Below are positions 19,323 to 27,084 of a stretch of 64,000 bases of DNA, one piece after another. The stretch's first letter is position 1, and each line of letters begins with the position of its first letter. This DNA is from Sphingomonas sp. (GTDB taxonomy: Bacteria > Pseudomonadota > Alphaproteobacteria > Sphingomonadales > Sphingomonadaceae), in NCBI RefSeq assembly GCF_024508665.1, contig NZ_JANINP010000007.1:310001-374000 (forward strand), in the 5' to 3' direction. Under the pieces are notes generated by a model. The model saw only the letters and a program-made list of their open reading frames with translations, was not told the DNA's origin and ran no database searches. The position numbers and the translations under genes are program-made.

Positions 19323-20092
19323 CGAGGCTGTTCCACGTCAGCGACGTGCATTTCGGACGCGAGGACAAGGCGGCCGTCGCGTGGTTCGACGCGCTGGTCG
19401 CGGCGGAAAGACCCGATGCGGTGGTGATGACCGGTGACCTGACCATGCGCGCGCGGCGTCACGAATTCGACGCTGGCCTTGCTTGGCTGCGATCGCTCGA
19501 TCGGCCGGTCACGGTCGAGGTCGGCAATCACGATCTGCCCTATTTCAACCCCCTTGCTCGGATCTTCACGCCATATCGCCGGGTCCGCGAGATCGAGCGC
19601 ATGATCGAAAAGCCGCTCGAACTACCGGGCGTCGCGATCGTCCCGCTCAAGACCACGGCGCGCGCGCAATTCCGACTCAATTGGGCCTCAGGTCATGTCA
19701 GCCGGCATGCGCTCGATCAGGCGCTGGCGTTGGTGGAGGCAGTGCCCAAGGAAAAATTGGTGTTCGTCGCTTGTCACCATCCCCTCATCGAGCCGCATAA
19801 GCGACTGTCGAAGCAGACGCATCGCGGCGCCGAAGCGCTGGAGGCGCTCATGAGGGCAGGAGCGAATGCGGTCCTGACCGGGCACGTCCATGATGCTTTC
19901 GATGTCGAGCATCGCGATGGCGATGCGGTGGTGCGGATGATCGGCGCCGGTACCCTTTCGGAACGCACGCGATCAACTCCGCCGTCGTTCAACGAGATCC
20001 GTATCGAGGATGGCGCGTTCGAAGTCGTCTGCCGGACGATGACGCCGCAGCCCGACGAGATTTTGCCCGTGGAGGAACCGGAGGCGGCGTAA
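19319..20092 (+). CDS. calcineurin-like metallophosphoesterase
   Basis: Dinuclear metal phosphoesterase of 257 aa. All five metal motifs are present: SDVHFG (residues 8-13), TGDLTMR (about 38), VGNHDLP (about 67), ACHHPL (about 150) and LTGHVHDAF (about 187). The family acts on cyclic nucleotides, phospholipids or nucleotides; the subclass with GHVHDAF resembles cyclic-nucleotide/phospholipid phosphodiesterases. ATGA overlap with the lipid kinase stop implies coupled translation, which suggests linked lipid phosphate turnover. The C-terminus ends in a Glu/Pro-rich tail. The gene is followed by a 152-bp composite palindromic repeat. Confidence 0.88.
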   Translation: MTRLFHVSDVHFGREDKAAVAWFDALVAAERPDAVVMTGDLTMRARRHEFDAGLAWLRSLDRPVTVEVGNHDLPYFNPLARIFTPYRRVREIERMIEKPLELPGVAIVPLKTTARAQFRLNWASGHVSRHALDQALALVEAVPKEKLVFVACHHPLIEPHKRLSKQTHRGAEALEALMRAGANAVLTGHVHDAFDVEHRDGDAVVRMIGAGTLSERTRSTPPSFNEIRIEDGAFEVVCRTMTPQPDEILPVEEPEAA

Positions 20093-20111
20093 ACTCCCGT
20101 ACGACAGAAAG

Positions 20112-20262
20112 CCCTCTCCCGCTCGCGGGAGAGGGTTGGGTTAGGGTCTTCTTTCTTCTTCCAGGCGGTGATTTCCCAAAAGAAGAAAGAAGACCCTCAC
20201 CCTCCCACCGCCTTTGGCGGCAGGCCCCTCCCTCTCCCGCAGGCGGGAGAGGGGAGAGGGAG
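20112..20262. repeat. composite palindromic intergenic element
   Basis: Two family palindromes face each other: CCCTCTCCCGC/GCGGGAGAGGG at about 20112-20135 and CCCTCTCCCGC/GCGGGAGAGGGG at the other end. Between them is a perfect 18-bp inverted repeat, AGGGTCTTCTTTCTTCTT at 20143-20160 against its complement at 20180-20197, with a 19-bp loop. It fills most of the gap between the phosphoesterase and dipeptidase genes and would fold strongly in RNA from either strand. Confidence 0.8.
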
Positions 20263-20349
20263 GCTCGCAGCCGATATTCCCTCACTTACCGCGCCCATAA
20301 CCACCGGTAGGACTTGAGCCGCTCGCAATCCCGGCTAGGCTCGCCGCCC

Positions 20350-21606
20350 ATGCGTCATGCTTTAGCCCTGCTGCTCGCCGCCCCGCTGATGATCAGCGCC
20401 GGTCCCGCCTCCTACGAAACCCGCGTCGCCAACGTCCTGGCGAAGACGCCGCTGATCGACGGGCATAACGACTGGGCGGAGACGCTGGCCGACAAGGCAG
20501 GCGATGCGCGCTGGACGATGGACCTGACGCGGCTCGATCCAGCCAAGTACAATACCGACATCACACGGCTGCGCGCGGGGCACGTCGGCGGGCAATTCTG
20601 GTCGGTCTATGTCTCGGCCAATCTGCCGGGGCCCGAACAGGTCAAGGAAACGCTCGACCAGATCGGGTTGATGAAGGAGATTTTCCGCCGCTATCCAGCC
20701 GTCTTCGCGCCGGCAGTCACCGCGGCCGACGTGCGGCGCATCCACGCCTCGGGCCGGATCGCGTCGATGCTCGGGGTCGAAGGCGGCGGCCAGATCGACG
20801 GCAGCTTCTCGGTGCTGCGCGCCTATCGCGCACTGGGCGCATCCTATCTGACGCTGACCCACACCAAGACGATCGAATGGGCGGACTCGGCCACCGACAA
20901 TCCGCAGCATGGCGGCCTGACCAAATTCGGCGAGGCGGTGGTGCACGAGCTCAACCGGCTGGGCATGCTGGTCGATCTCAGCCATGTGAGCGAGGACACG
21001 ATGATCGATGCGCTGCGCGTGTCGAAGGCACCGGTGATCTTTTCGCACAGCTCGGCGCGCGCGCTCGACGATCATCCGCGCGACGTGTCGGACAAGGTGC
21101 TCAAGCTGCTTGCCCAGAATGGCGGCGTGATCATGGTCAATTACGCGCCGAGCTACGTGTCGGAAGAGCGGCGGCAATGGGAGGCCGCACGCAACGCCGA
21201 AAGGGCGCGCTACAATTCACCGCCTTATGGCGGCCTCTATATCGGTCAGCCCGATCGCGCGAAGGCGGCGATGGAGGAATGGGAAAAGGCACATCCGCGT
21301 CCGCCCGTGACGCTCGCCATGGTCGCCGACCATATCGACCATGTCGTCAAGGTCGCCGGTATCGACCATGTCGGGATCGGATCGGATTTCGACGGCGTGG
21401 AGAGCCTGCCCGACGGGCTGGACAGCGTCGCCACCTATCCGGCGCTGCTCGCCGAGCTGATGCGCCGCGGCTGGACCGACGAGATGATCGCCAAGCTCGC
21501 GGGCGGTAACGTCCTGCGGGTGATGGAAGGCGCCGAGCGCGTAGCCGCGTCGATGGCGAAGGAGCCGCCCGCCACCGCGACGATCAAGATGCTCGACGGC
21601 AAGTGA
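20350..21606 (+). CDS. membrane dipeptidase (peptidase M19)
   Basis: Zinc-dependent dipeptidase of 418 aa. The signal peptide MRHALALLLAAPLMISAGPA precedes the TIM-barrel. Metal and active-site motifs are DGHNDW (HxD), GVEGGGQ (bridging acidic residue), LTHTKTIEWADS, LVDLSHVSED, IFSHSSARAL and GIGSDFDG. The family hydrolyses dipeptides including D-amino-acid forms and beta-lactam-like bonds. The exported form is typical of Gram-negative envelope peptidases. ATG 20350 is used because the signal peptide starts there; a TTG at 20314 is poorer. The GNAT start overlaps its stop (GTGA), so the two are an operon. Confidence 0.92.
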   Translation: MRHALALLLAAPLMISAGPASYETRVANVLAKTPLIDGHNDWAETLADKAGDARWTMDLTRLDPAKYNTDITRLRAGHVGGQFWSVYVSANLPGPEQVKETLDQIGLMKEIFRRYPAVFAPAVTAADVRRIHASGRIASMLGVEGGGQIDGSFSVLRAYRALGASYLTLTHTKTIEWADSATDNPQHGGLTKFGEAVVHELNRLGMLVDLSHVSEDTMIDALRVSKAPVIFSHSSARALDDHPRDVSDKVLKLLAQNGGVIMVNYAPSYVSEERRQWEAARNAERARYNSPPYGGLYIGQPDRAKAAMEEWEKAHPRPPVTLAMVADHIDHVVKVAGIDHVGIGSDFDGVESLPDGLDSVATYPALLAELMRRGWTDEMIAKLAGGNVLRVMEGAERVAASMAKEPPATATIKMLDGK

Positions 21607-22148
21607 CGGACGGCCTGCGGACGAGGATCGCGACCGACGCCGACATTCCCGCGATCGCGGCGTTGATGGAGCGCGCGATCGGCGCATTGCAGCGGGATTA
21701 TCTGACGCCCGAACAGGTCGAGGCGAGCCGGTTGAGCATGGGGCTCGACACCCAGCTGATCGCCGATGGCACCTATGTCGTGGTCGAGGATGATGCGAGC
21801 AGGATCGTCGGCTGCGGCGGCTGGAGCTATCGCGCGACCCTGTACGGCGGCGATGCCGGTGCGGTCGCGCGCGACGCCGCAGTGCTCGATCCGGCCAAGG
21901 ACCCGGCGCGGATCCGGGCGATGTACACCGACCCCGATTTCACTCGGCGCGGGATTGGCCGGATGGTGCTGGCGGCCAACGAGGCCGCCGCCCGCGCGGC
22001 TGGGTTCAAGCGGGCAGAATTGATGGGGACGCTCGCGGGCGAGCCGCTCTATCGCGCCTGCGGGTATGAGGCGATCGAGCGCGTCGACAGCATGGCGGAT
22101 CGCGGCGTGCCGGTGCCGGGGGTCCGGATGGGCAAGGTATTGGCCTAG
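21603..22148 (+). CDS. GNAT family N-acetyltransferase
   Basis: GNAT of 181 aa beginning at a GTG that overlaps the dipeptidase stop. The N-terminal helix (RIATDADIPAIAALMERAI), a central strand pair (VVVEDDASRIVGCGGW) and the acetyl-CoA pyrophosphate loop FTRRGIGRMVL near residue 118 define the fold. A YRACGYEAIER motif near the C-terminus is the usual strand 6/7 region. Substrate unknown. Coupling to a peptidase hints at acetylation of an amino acid or dipeptide product but there is no direct evidence. Downstream lies a composite repeat with no gene. Confidence 0.88.
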   Translation: MTDGLRTRIATDADIPAIAALMERAIGALQRDYLTPEQVEASRLSMGLDTQLIADGTYVVVEDDASRIVGCGGWSYRATLYGGDAGAVARDAAVLDPAKDPARIRAMYTDPDFTRRGIGRMVLAANEAAARAAGFKRAELMGTLAGEPLYRACGYEAIERVDSMADRGVPVPGVRMGKVLA

Positions 22149-22183
22149 CCCGCTAACGCCCGCCGAGTGACGCTAGCGGCCGA

Positions 22184-22338
22184 CAAATCCTCCCCATCGC
22201 AGATGGGGAGGGGAACCGCCGAAGGCGGTGGAGGGGCCGCAGCCGCGTAGCGGCGAGGATAGCGCAGGGCACTTCCCCTCCACCATTTTGCTGCGTAAAA
22301 CGGTCCCCCTCCCCATGCATTCGCATAGGGAGGATTTG
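22184..22338. repeat. composite palindromic intergenic element
   Basis: Outer arms CAAATCCTCCC (22184-22194) and GGGAGGATTTG (22328-22338) are perfect complements. Inside are CCCCATC/GATGGGG, GGTTCCCC/GGGGAACC-like and AAGGCGGTGGAGGGG segments. About 155 bp long, same family as the elements at 20112, 50565, 54852, 61330 and 61813. It occupies most of the space between the convergent GNAT and zur genes. Confidence 0.78.
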
Positions 22339-22393
22339 AGTTATGCAGCGGCTGGTAGCAGAATAGGAATTCTGAAGGACAGGTGGGCGACGG

Positions 22394-22870
22394 CTATGCC
22401 GCGTGCTCGCAGTACGAACACTTGCCCCGCACCTCGATCACCGGCCGCACCGGCGAGAAGCCTGCTGCCTCCGCCGCATGACGGACGTTATTCGCGATCT
22501 TGTCGTCGTCGATATGCGTGGTCTGGCCGCAGCTGTCGCAGACCAGGAAGATGCAATCGTGCAGGCAATCGGGATGCGCGTTGGCGATATAGGCGTTCGA
22601 GCTCTCCACCCGGCGCGCCAGATTGGCGCCGACGAACAGGTCGAGGATGCGATAGACGCTGTTGGCAGCGACGCGGCGCCCTTCCGCCTTCGACACCGCA
22701 TCGGCGATGTCATAGGCGCTGGCCGGCTTGTCGAACTTGGCGAGCGCATCGAAGATGCTCGCGCGCATCGTCGTCCATTGCTCGCCGGATTTCTCCAGCG
22801 TCGCTTGCGCGACCTTGGTCAGCTCCGTCCCGGAAGCCTCATGATGGTCGTGATGATGATGCGCACCCAT
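22394..22870 (-). CDS. zur: Fur family regulator, zinc (Zur) type
   Basis: Metal-dependent repressor of 158 aa. A winged-helix region (about 28-95; SAYDIADAVSKAEGRRVAANSVYRILDLFVGANL) is followed by the dimerisation domain with two structural CxxC pairs, CDSC (about 120) and CSYC (six residues from the C-terminus). The N-terminus is GAHHHHDHHEAS, an unusual His-rich extension. The overall pattern fits Zur better than iron-type Fur. ATG 22870 is preferred over an upstream TTG. It lies 66 bp after a MerC-like gene in one transcription unit, and a Zur-box-like sequence precedes that unit, so zinc-dependent autoregulation is likely. Confidence 0.87.
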   Translation of the reverse strand: MGAHHHHDHHEASGTELTKVAQATLEKSGEQWTTMRASIFDALAKFDKPASAYDIADAVSKAEGRRVAANSVYRILDLFVGANLARRVESSNAYIANAHPDCLHDCIFLVCDSCGQTTHIDDDKIANNVRHAAEAAGFSPVRPVIEVRGKCSYCEHAA

Positions 22871-22936
22871 GAGCGTAAATCTAGGGATTGTGACGGGACA
22901 GGGCAATGGTCCAGCTGGACCCGCACCGGTTCGGCT

Positions 22937-23323
22937 TCAGTGTGTCGCGCGCCGGTTGAGATCGTGGCCGAGCGCCAGGATCGCGACGCCGATCAGCGTC
23001 CACAACGTCTCGCCGCCATTGCCATGCGGCAGTTGCATTGCGCCGGCCATCATGCCCAGCCCGAGCGATCCGGTGACCGCGGGCGCCATATAGCCATGTT
23101 CGAAAATACCGCGACCCAGCGCCAGCGCGCCCAGGATGATCGCGACGGTCAGCCCGATCTCATGGAAAGCGGGGTTGAGCAGCATGCCGCCGGCGGTCGA
23201 GGCAAGCGCCACGAGCACTGCGCTGGCGAAGCAATGCACCGCGCATAGCCCGGACAAACCCATCGCATAGCGATCGAGTTGGGGGATGCGGGCCAACCAG
23301 GAAAGGCGAATCGCGGGATGCAT
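22937..23323 (-). CDS. MerC-domain membrane protein
   Basis: Four-helix membrane protein of 128 aa. The first helix carries GLSGLCAVHCFASAVLVAL, with Cys and His residues in the position used by MerC mercury transporters. A second His (FHEIG), two more helices and a C-terminal helix with GHDLNRR follow. There is no mer operon nearby; the only partner is the Zur-type regulator directly downstream. MerC proteins transport mercury in classic operons, but chromosomal copies next to fur/zur genes more probably handle zinc or another thiophilic metal. Substrate is inference. Confidence 0.85.
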   Translation of the reverse strand: MHPAIRLSWLARIPQLDRYAMGLSGLCAVHCFASAVLVALASTAGGMLLNPAFHEIGLTVAIILGALALGRGIFEHGYMAPAVTGSLGLGMMAGAMQLPHGNGGETLWTLIGVAILALGHDLNRRATH

Positions 23324-23351
23324 CGAGCGCCCATCTAGGCGCAACCGCGCG

Positions 23352-23368
23352 ACGTTACAATATTACAT
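23352..23368. promoter_or_regulatory. Zur-box-like operator
   Basis: The 17-bp sequence ACGTTACAATATTACAT agrees with the classic Zur pattern ATGTTATA-N-TATAACAT at 13 of 16 defined positions. It lies 29 bp upstream of the merC start, where it would cover the promoter of the merC-zur unit. It is an AT-rich patch in GC-rich surroundings. Confidence 0.55.
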
Positions 23369-23453
23369 CGGGAAAAATCGATTGTGTCGATATCGGCCGC
23401 CGACCAGCGGGCGCCGAAACCGGGGGAGCGATGGCTCCCCCGGGTGCATGCGG

Positions 23454-24344
23454 TTAGAAGGCAACGCCGATCGAGAAGACCACGCCGCTCTGCGAGATGT
23501 TCTTGCCCGACGGCGAGAACAGATCCTTGCTGGTGTCGACATAGCTGATGCCGGCGGTGAACTGCTTGTAGGTCGCCGTCATGCCGAGCGCCCAATCGGT
23601 ATATTCCTTGCCGATCGACAGGTAGCTCGGGCCGAACGTGTGGCCAAGATGCCCGGTGAACGCTAGCGGCGTCTTCGGCACCGCTACCGACAGGTCGCCG
23701 GCGAGATAGAAATTGTCGTCCTTGTCGCGGCCCGGCAGACCCGACCAGATCGCCTTCTGCTTGGGAGCGTAATTGGCCGTGACTTTCAGCGTCGCCGGAC
23801 CATAGGTATCGGCGACCGACAGATACGGCTCGACAAAGTCTGTGTTCACGCCCTTGATCGCGCCCGGATAGTAATAATAAAGCACGCCGCCATCGATCGT
23901 CACACCGTTCTTGAAAGTGTGCTTGTAGCCGAGGATCAGGTCGAGCTCCTGATGGCTCGTCGCGGCGACATAGTCGCTGATCGAACTGCCCCAGACCGAT
24001 GCGTAGAGGCCGACCGACGTCGTCGCGGTAAGGCCGCCCTGCATCGCGAAATGCTTGTTGGTCTGCGAAATGCCACGGAAACGATAGTCCGAGACCAGCG
24101 TCGCCGATCCGCTGAACGTAACCGGCGGCGGGGGCGCGGTGTCGCCCTCGGCTGCCGCGGCGGGCACCGGGGCCGGATCGTCGACGGTCGCCACGGCGGC
24201 CGGGGTGCCGCTATCCGTCGCCGTTGATGCCGCGGGAACGGCCGCCGCATCGGGCGCCGGCGTGCTCGCGGGCAAGGGGTCCGCCAAGGCGGGAGTCGCA
24301 ATGGCGAGCGCCAGCGCGCCAAGGCTGATGTGAGACAAGCGCAT
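23454..24344 (-). CDS. TorF family putative porin
   Basis: Outer-membrane beta-barrel protein of 296 aa. A signal peptide (LALAIATPALADP) is followed by an Ala/Pro-rich linker (about 22-72) and then FSGSATLVSDYRFRGISQTN, the hallmark start of the TIGR02001 barrel. Alternating-strand sequence continues to a C-terminal Phe (SIGVAF). AAAGGAAG gives a strong ribosome site before the ATG. In other proteobacteria members sit near amtB/glnK or other transport genes; here it stands alone between merC and mscS. Solute specificity is unknown. Confidence 0.9.
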   Translation of the reverse strand: MRLSHISLGALALAIATPALADPLPASTPAPDAAAVPAASTATDSGTPAAVATVDDPAPVPAAAAEGDTAPPPPVTFSGSATLVSDYRFRGISQTNKHFAMQGGLTATTSVGLYASVWGSSISDYVAATSHQELDLILGYKHTFKNGVTIDGGVLYYYYPGAIKGVNTDFVEPYLSVADTYGPATLKVTANYAPKQKAIWSGLPGRDKDDNFYLAGDLSVAVPKTPLAFTGHLGHTFGPSYLSIGKEYTDWALGMTATYKQFTAGISYVDTSKDLFSPSGKNISQSGVVFSIGVAF

Positions 24345-24515
24345 TATCTTCCTTTCGAAGCGAAAAGTGCGTTCGTCCCGCCTGCGGTGCCGGTCCAGCC
24401 TCTGTACCGGCGATTGCCGATCGGGCCGTTGAGCCGGTCACACGCAGATAGAGTGCAGACTTTCGCTGCGCTGCACAACACTAATCGACCTTAATCGTGC
24501 CCATAGGCGTAATGA

Positions 24516-24533
24516 TGTTGCGGCGGAGCAACA
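24516..24533 (-). terminator. hairpin downstream of mscS
   Basis: TGTTGC-N6-GCAACA just after the mscS stop codon, between mscS and torF. A six-base stem without a clear U-run, so only a weak candidate terminator. Confidence 0.35.
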
Positions 24534-24544
24534 CTTTCCGGAGA

Positions 24545-25822
24545 TCAATCGGATACGACCGTGCCGACAAGGTGTACGTCGCGGCGCGGATAGGGGAGGG
24601 TGATGCCATTGTCCCTGAACAGCACCCAGAGCCGGTTCAGCACGTCGGATCGGATACTGCCGACGCCGCTTTCGGGGTCATTGATCCACACGAGGATATC
24701 GTGCTCGATCCCGATCTCGCCGAACTTGCTGACCCAGACATTGGACTTGGGCATATCGAGCACGCGCGGGCTTTCCGCCGCCGCGCGCAGCATCAATTCC
24801 TGCGCGAGGGGCAGGTCGCAATCATAGGCGACCGTCACGGGGATCCGCACCCGCACGTTGCGATCGGTATAGGACCAATTCTCGACCGGCTTGGTCATCA
24901 GGTCTTCGTTCGGGATCAGATGCTCCTTGCCGTCGCGCGTGATGATGCTGACCGCGCGCACGCCGATCTTGTTGACCCAGCCGACATCCTTGTCGGCGAC
25001 GACGATGACGTCGCCCGGCTTGATCGATCGATCGAGCAACAGGATGATGCCGGCAATGAGGTTGCCGACGGTCTTTTGCAGGCCGAATCCCACCGCCAGG
25101 CCGAGCGCACCGGAGAATACCGTCAGGCTGGTCAGGCTGATGTCGAGCAAGTCGATGCCGATGAAGAAAGCGAGCGTGACCGTCGCGATCCCGGCCAGTT
25201 TCTGCGCGAGCAATTTCTGGGTCGGGTCGAAGCTGCTGGTGCTGACGATGGCGTGACCGACCAGCCGGTTGACCAGCCGGATCGCGGCGAACAGGCATAT
25301 CACTGTCACCAGCACGATGATCACCCGCAGCAACGAAAAGCGCCACGAACCGAGATCGAAGCCGACCGAATCGAGTGCGTTATTGATCGGCGCGAGGCCG
25401 CCGACCGAATGGCTGAAGATCGCGGCGAACAGCACGAGCCCGACGGTCCACGCCATCCAGCGCGCGAGGTTGAGGCCGCGCAGGATGTGTGCCGCCATCC
25501 GCGCGACTGCTGCACCCAGGAAGAAGCCGATCAGTCCGGCGGCGAGCGGCGGCCATTGCCCCGCCGCCTGGAGAATCGAGAGGAGCAAGGCTACGGCACC
25601 GTGTCGTACCACCGAGGGCACGCGGGGGCCGATCCCTTCGGCATGATGGCCGAGCTGGCGCTGCCACAGCGCCTCGATCGGCGGACCGAGCCAGCGGCCG
25701 GCCAATATGCCGAGCGCCAGCGCTACGACAATCAGCCCGACGACGATCAGGGTTTCGGTCGCCTCGCTACCGCGCGGGACGGCCAGTCCCTGCGCGTTCA
25801 ACCAGGCCATCGCGTCGTTCAT
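24545..25822 (-). CDS. MscS-family mechanosensitive channel
   Basis: Small-conductance mechanosensitive channel of 425 aa, longer than E. coli MscS because of extra N-terminal helices. About five transmembrane segments span residues 20-230. The pore helix and beta domain follow: GALGLAVGFGLQKTVGNLIAGIILLLDRSIKPGDVI at about 235-270, then the cytoplasmic cage (NEDLMTKPVENWSY). It releases osmolytes on hypo-osmotic shock. It starts within the metC stop (ATGA overlap), so it is translated from the metC transcript; this pairing looks accidental in function. A weak hairpin follows its stop. Confidence 0.9.
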   Translation of the reverse strand: MNDAMAWLNAQGLAVPRGSEATETLIVVGLIVVALALGILAGRWLGPPIEALWQRQLGHHAEGIGPRVPSVVRHGAVALLLSILQAAGQWPPLAAGLIGFFLGAAVARMAAHILRGLNLARWMAWTVGLVLFAAIFSHSVGGLAPINNALDSVGFDLGSWRFSLLRVIIVLVTVICLFAAIRLVNRLVGHAIVSTSSFDPTQKLLAQKLAGIATVTLAFFIGIDLLDISLTSLTVFSGALGLAVGFGLQKTVGNLIAGIILLLDRSIKPGDVIVVADKDVGWVNKIGVRAVSIITRDGKEHLIPNEDLMTKPVENWSYTDRNVRVRIPVTVAYDCDLPLAQELMLRAAAESPRVLDMPKSNVWVSKFGEIGIEHDILVWINDPESGVGSIRSDVLNRLWVLFRDNGITLPYPRRDVHLVGTVVSD

Positions 25823-27006
25823 CCCCGCGCCGCGCGGAAGGCCGCGAACGCCTGATCGAGGTCGGCGATCAGGTCGGCCGGATCTTCCAGCCCGATATGG
25901 AGGCGGACCAGCGCGCCGCCATGATCGGGCACACCCAAAGCGCGCCTGGGATCGGCGGTGACCGCCAGGCTTTCGAAACCGCCCCAGCTGAAGCCGATGC
26001 CGAACAATCGCAGCGCGTCGATGAAGGCGGCGCGGCTGGCTTCATCGCCGTCCTTCAGCGCGAAGGCGAACAGCCCCGACGATCCCTTGAAATCGCGGAC
26101 GAAGAATTCGTGCCCGGGGCAACTCGGCAAGGCGGGATGGAGCACGGTGACCACTTCCGGCCGTTGCTCGAGCCAGCGCGCGATTTCGAGCGCGCCCGCC
26201 TCGTGCTGCTTCAACCGCACCGCCATCGTGCGCAGCCCGCGCGATCCCAGCCAGCAATCGTCGGGACTGGCAACCTGACCTAATTGGTAGCTGAGATTGC
26301 GCAGCCGGGCGAAGTGGCCGGGAGCCGCGGTCACCGATCCCAGCATCACGTCGGAATGGCCGACGACATATTTGGTGCAGGCAAGCACCGTCAGGTCGAT
26401 GCCTTTTTCGATCGCGGGAAAGAGCAAGGGGGTCGCCCAGGTATTATCGAGGATCGTGGCGACGCCCCGTGCCTTGGCCGCGGCAACGATCGCCGGGATA
26501 TCCTGAACCTCGAAGGTCAGGCTGCCCGGGCTTTCGAGCAGGATCGCCTTGGTCCTGTCGGTGAACAGTTCGGCGATGCCGGCACCGATCAGCGGATCGT
26601 AATGCCGCGTCGTGATGCCCATCCTCTTGAGGAAGCCGGCGGCGAAACTGGTGGTCGGATCGTAAGCCGAGTCGACCAGCAGCAATTCGTCGCCCGGCTC
26701 GAGCACCGACAGCAACGCGGCCGTGACCGCGGCGACTCCCGAGCAATAGAGGAATGTATCCTCGGCACCGGGCTCCAGCTCGGTCAGCGCGTCAGCCAGC
26801 GCCCATTGCGTCGGTGTGCCGCGGCGCCCGTAATAGAGCCGGTGACGTGTATCGCCCCGTCCGGTCTCGCGCAGATGCTCGACCGAATCATAGAGGATCG
26901 TCGATGCACGCCACACCGGCGGATTGACGATCCCCTGCGTCCATTCCTTGCGCCTGCCCGCCGTCACCACGCGGGTAAGGGGCTTGTCGTTCTCGTTGCC
27001 GGCCAT
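25819..27006 (-). CDS. metC: cystathionine beta-lyase
   Basis: PLP enzyme of the Cys/Met metabolism family, 395 aa, converting cystathionine to homocysteine. Signature positions are YGRRGTPTQWALADAL near residue 60, the phosphate-binding CSGVAAVTAALLS near 88, the aspartate in TILDNTWATPLLF, and the PLP-lysine in LACTKYVVGHSDVMLG near 205. SWGGFESL near the C-terminus is typical of MetC rather than MetB. Start ATG 27006 is used. It heads a unit with mscS and sits downstream of sseA on the same strand; with sseA it suggests a sulfur amino acid theme. Confidence 0.92.
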   Translation of the reverse strand: MAGNENDKPLTRVVTAGRRKEWTQGIVNPPVWRASTILYDSVEHLRETGRGDTRHRLYYGRRGTPTQWALADALTELEPGAEDTFLYCSGVAAVTAALLSVLEPGDELLLVDSAYDPTTSFAAGFLKRMGITTRHYDPLIGAGIAELFTDRTKAILLESPGSLTFEVQDIPAIVAAAKARGVATILDNTWATPLLFPAIEKGIDLTVLACTKYVVGHSDVMLGSVTAAPGHFARLRNLSYQLGQVASPDDCWLGSRGLRTMAVRLKQHEAGALEIARWLEQRPEVVTVLHPALPSCPGHEFFVRDFKGSSGLFAFALKDGDEASRAAFIDALRLFGIGFSWGGFESLAVTADPRRALGVPDHGGALVRLHIGLEDPADLIADLDQAFAAFRAARG

Positions 27007-27054
27007 TGGGAAGTGCTAGGGGGCTGGGCCCGGTTCGACAAGCGGGCGGATGTT

Positions 27055-27076
27055 CCCCTCCCGCTCGCGGGAGGGG
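27055..27076. repeat. single dispersed palindrome
   Basis: CCCCTCCCGC-TC-GCGGGAGGGG, perfect 10-bp arms, between sseA and metC. The same sequence with TT centre occurs at 32413-32434. Confidence 0.75.
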
Positions 27077-27084
27077 AGAATTGC

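Noticed and set aside
22403..23248. 281-codon plus-strand frame across zur and merC
   Set aside because: Antisense to two well-supported minus-strand genes; lacks any family motif.
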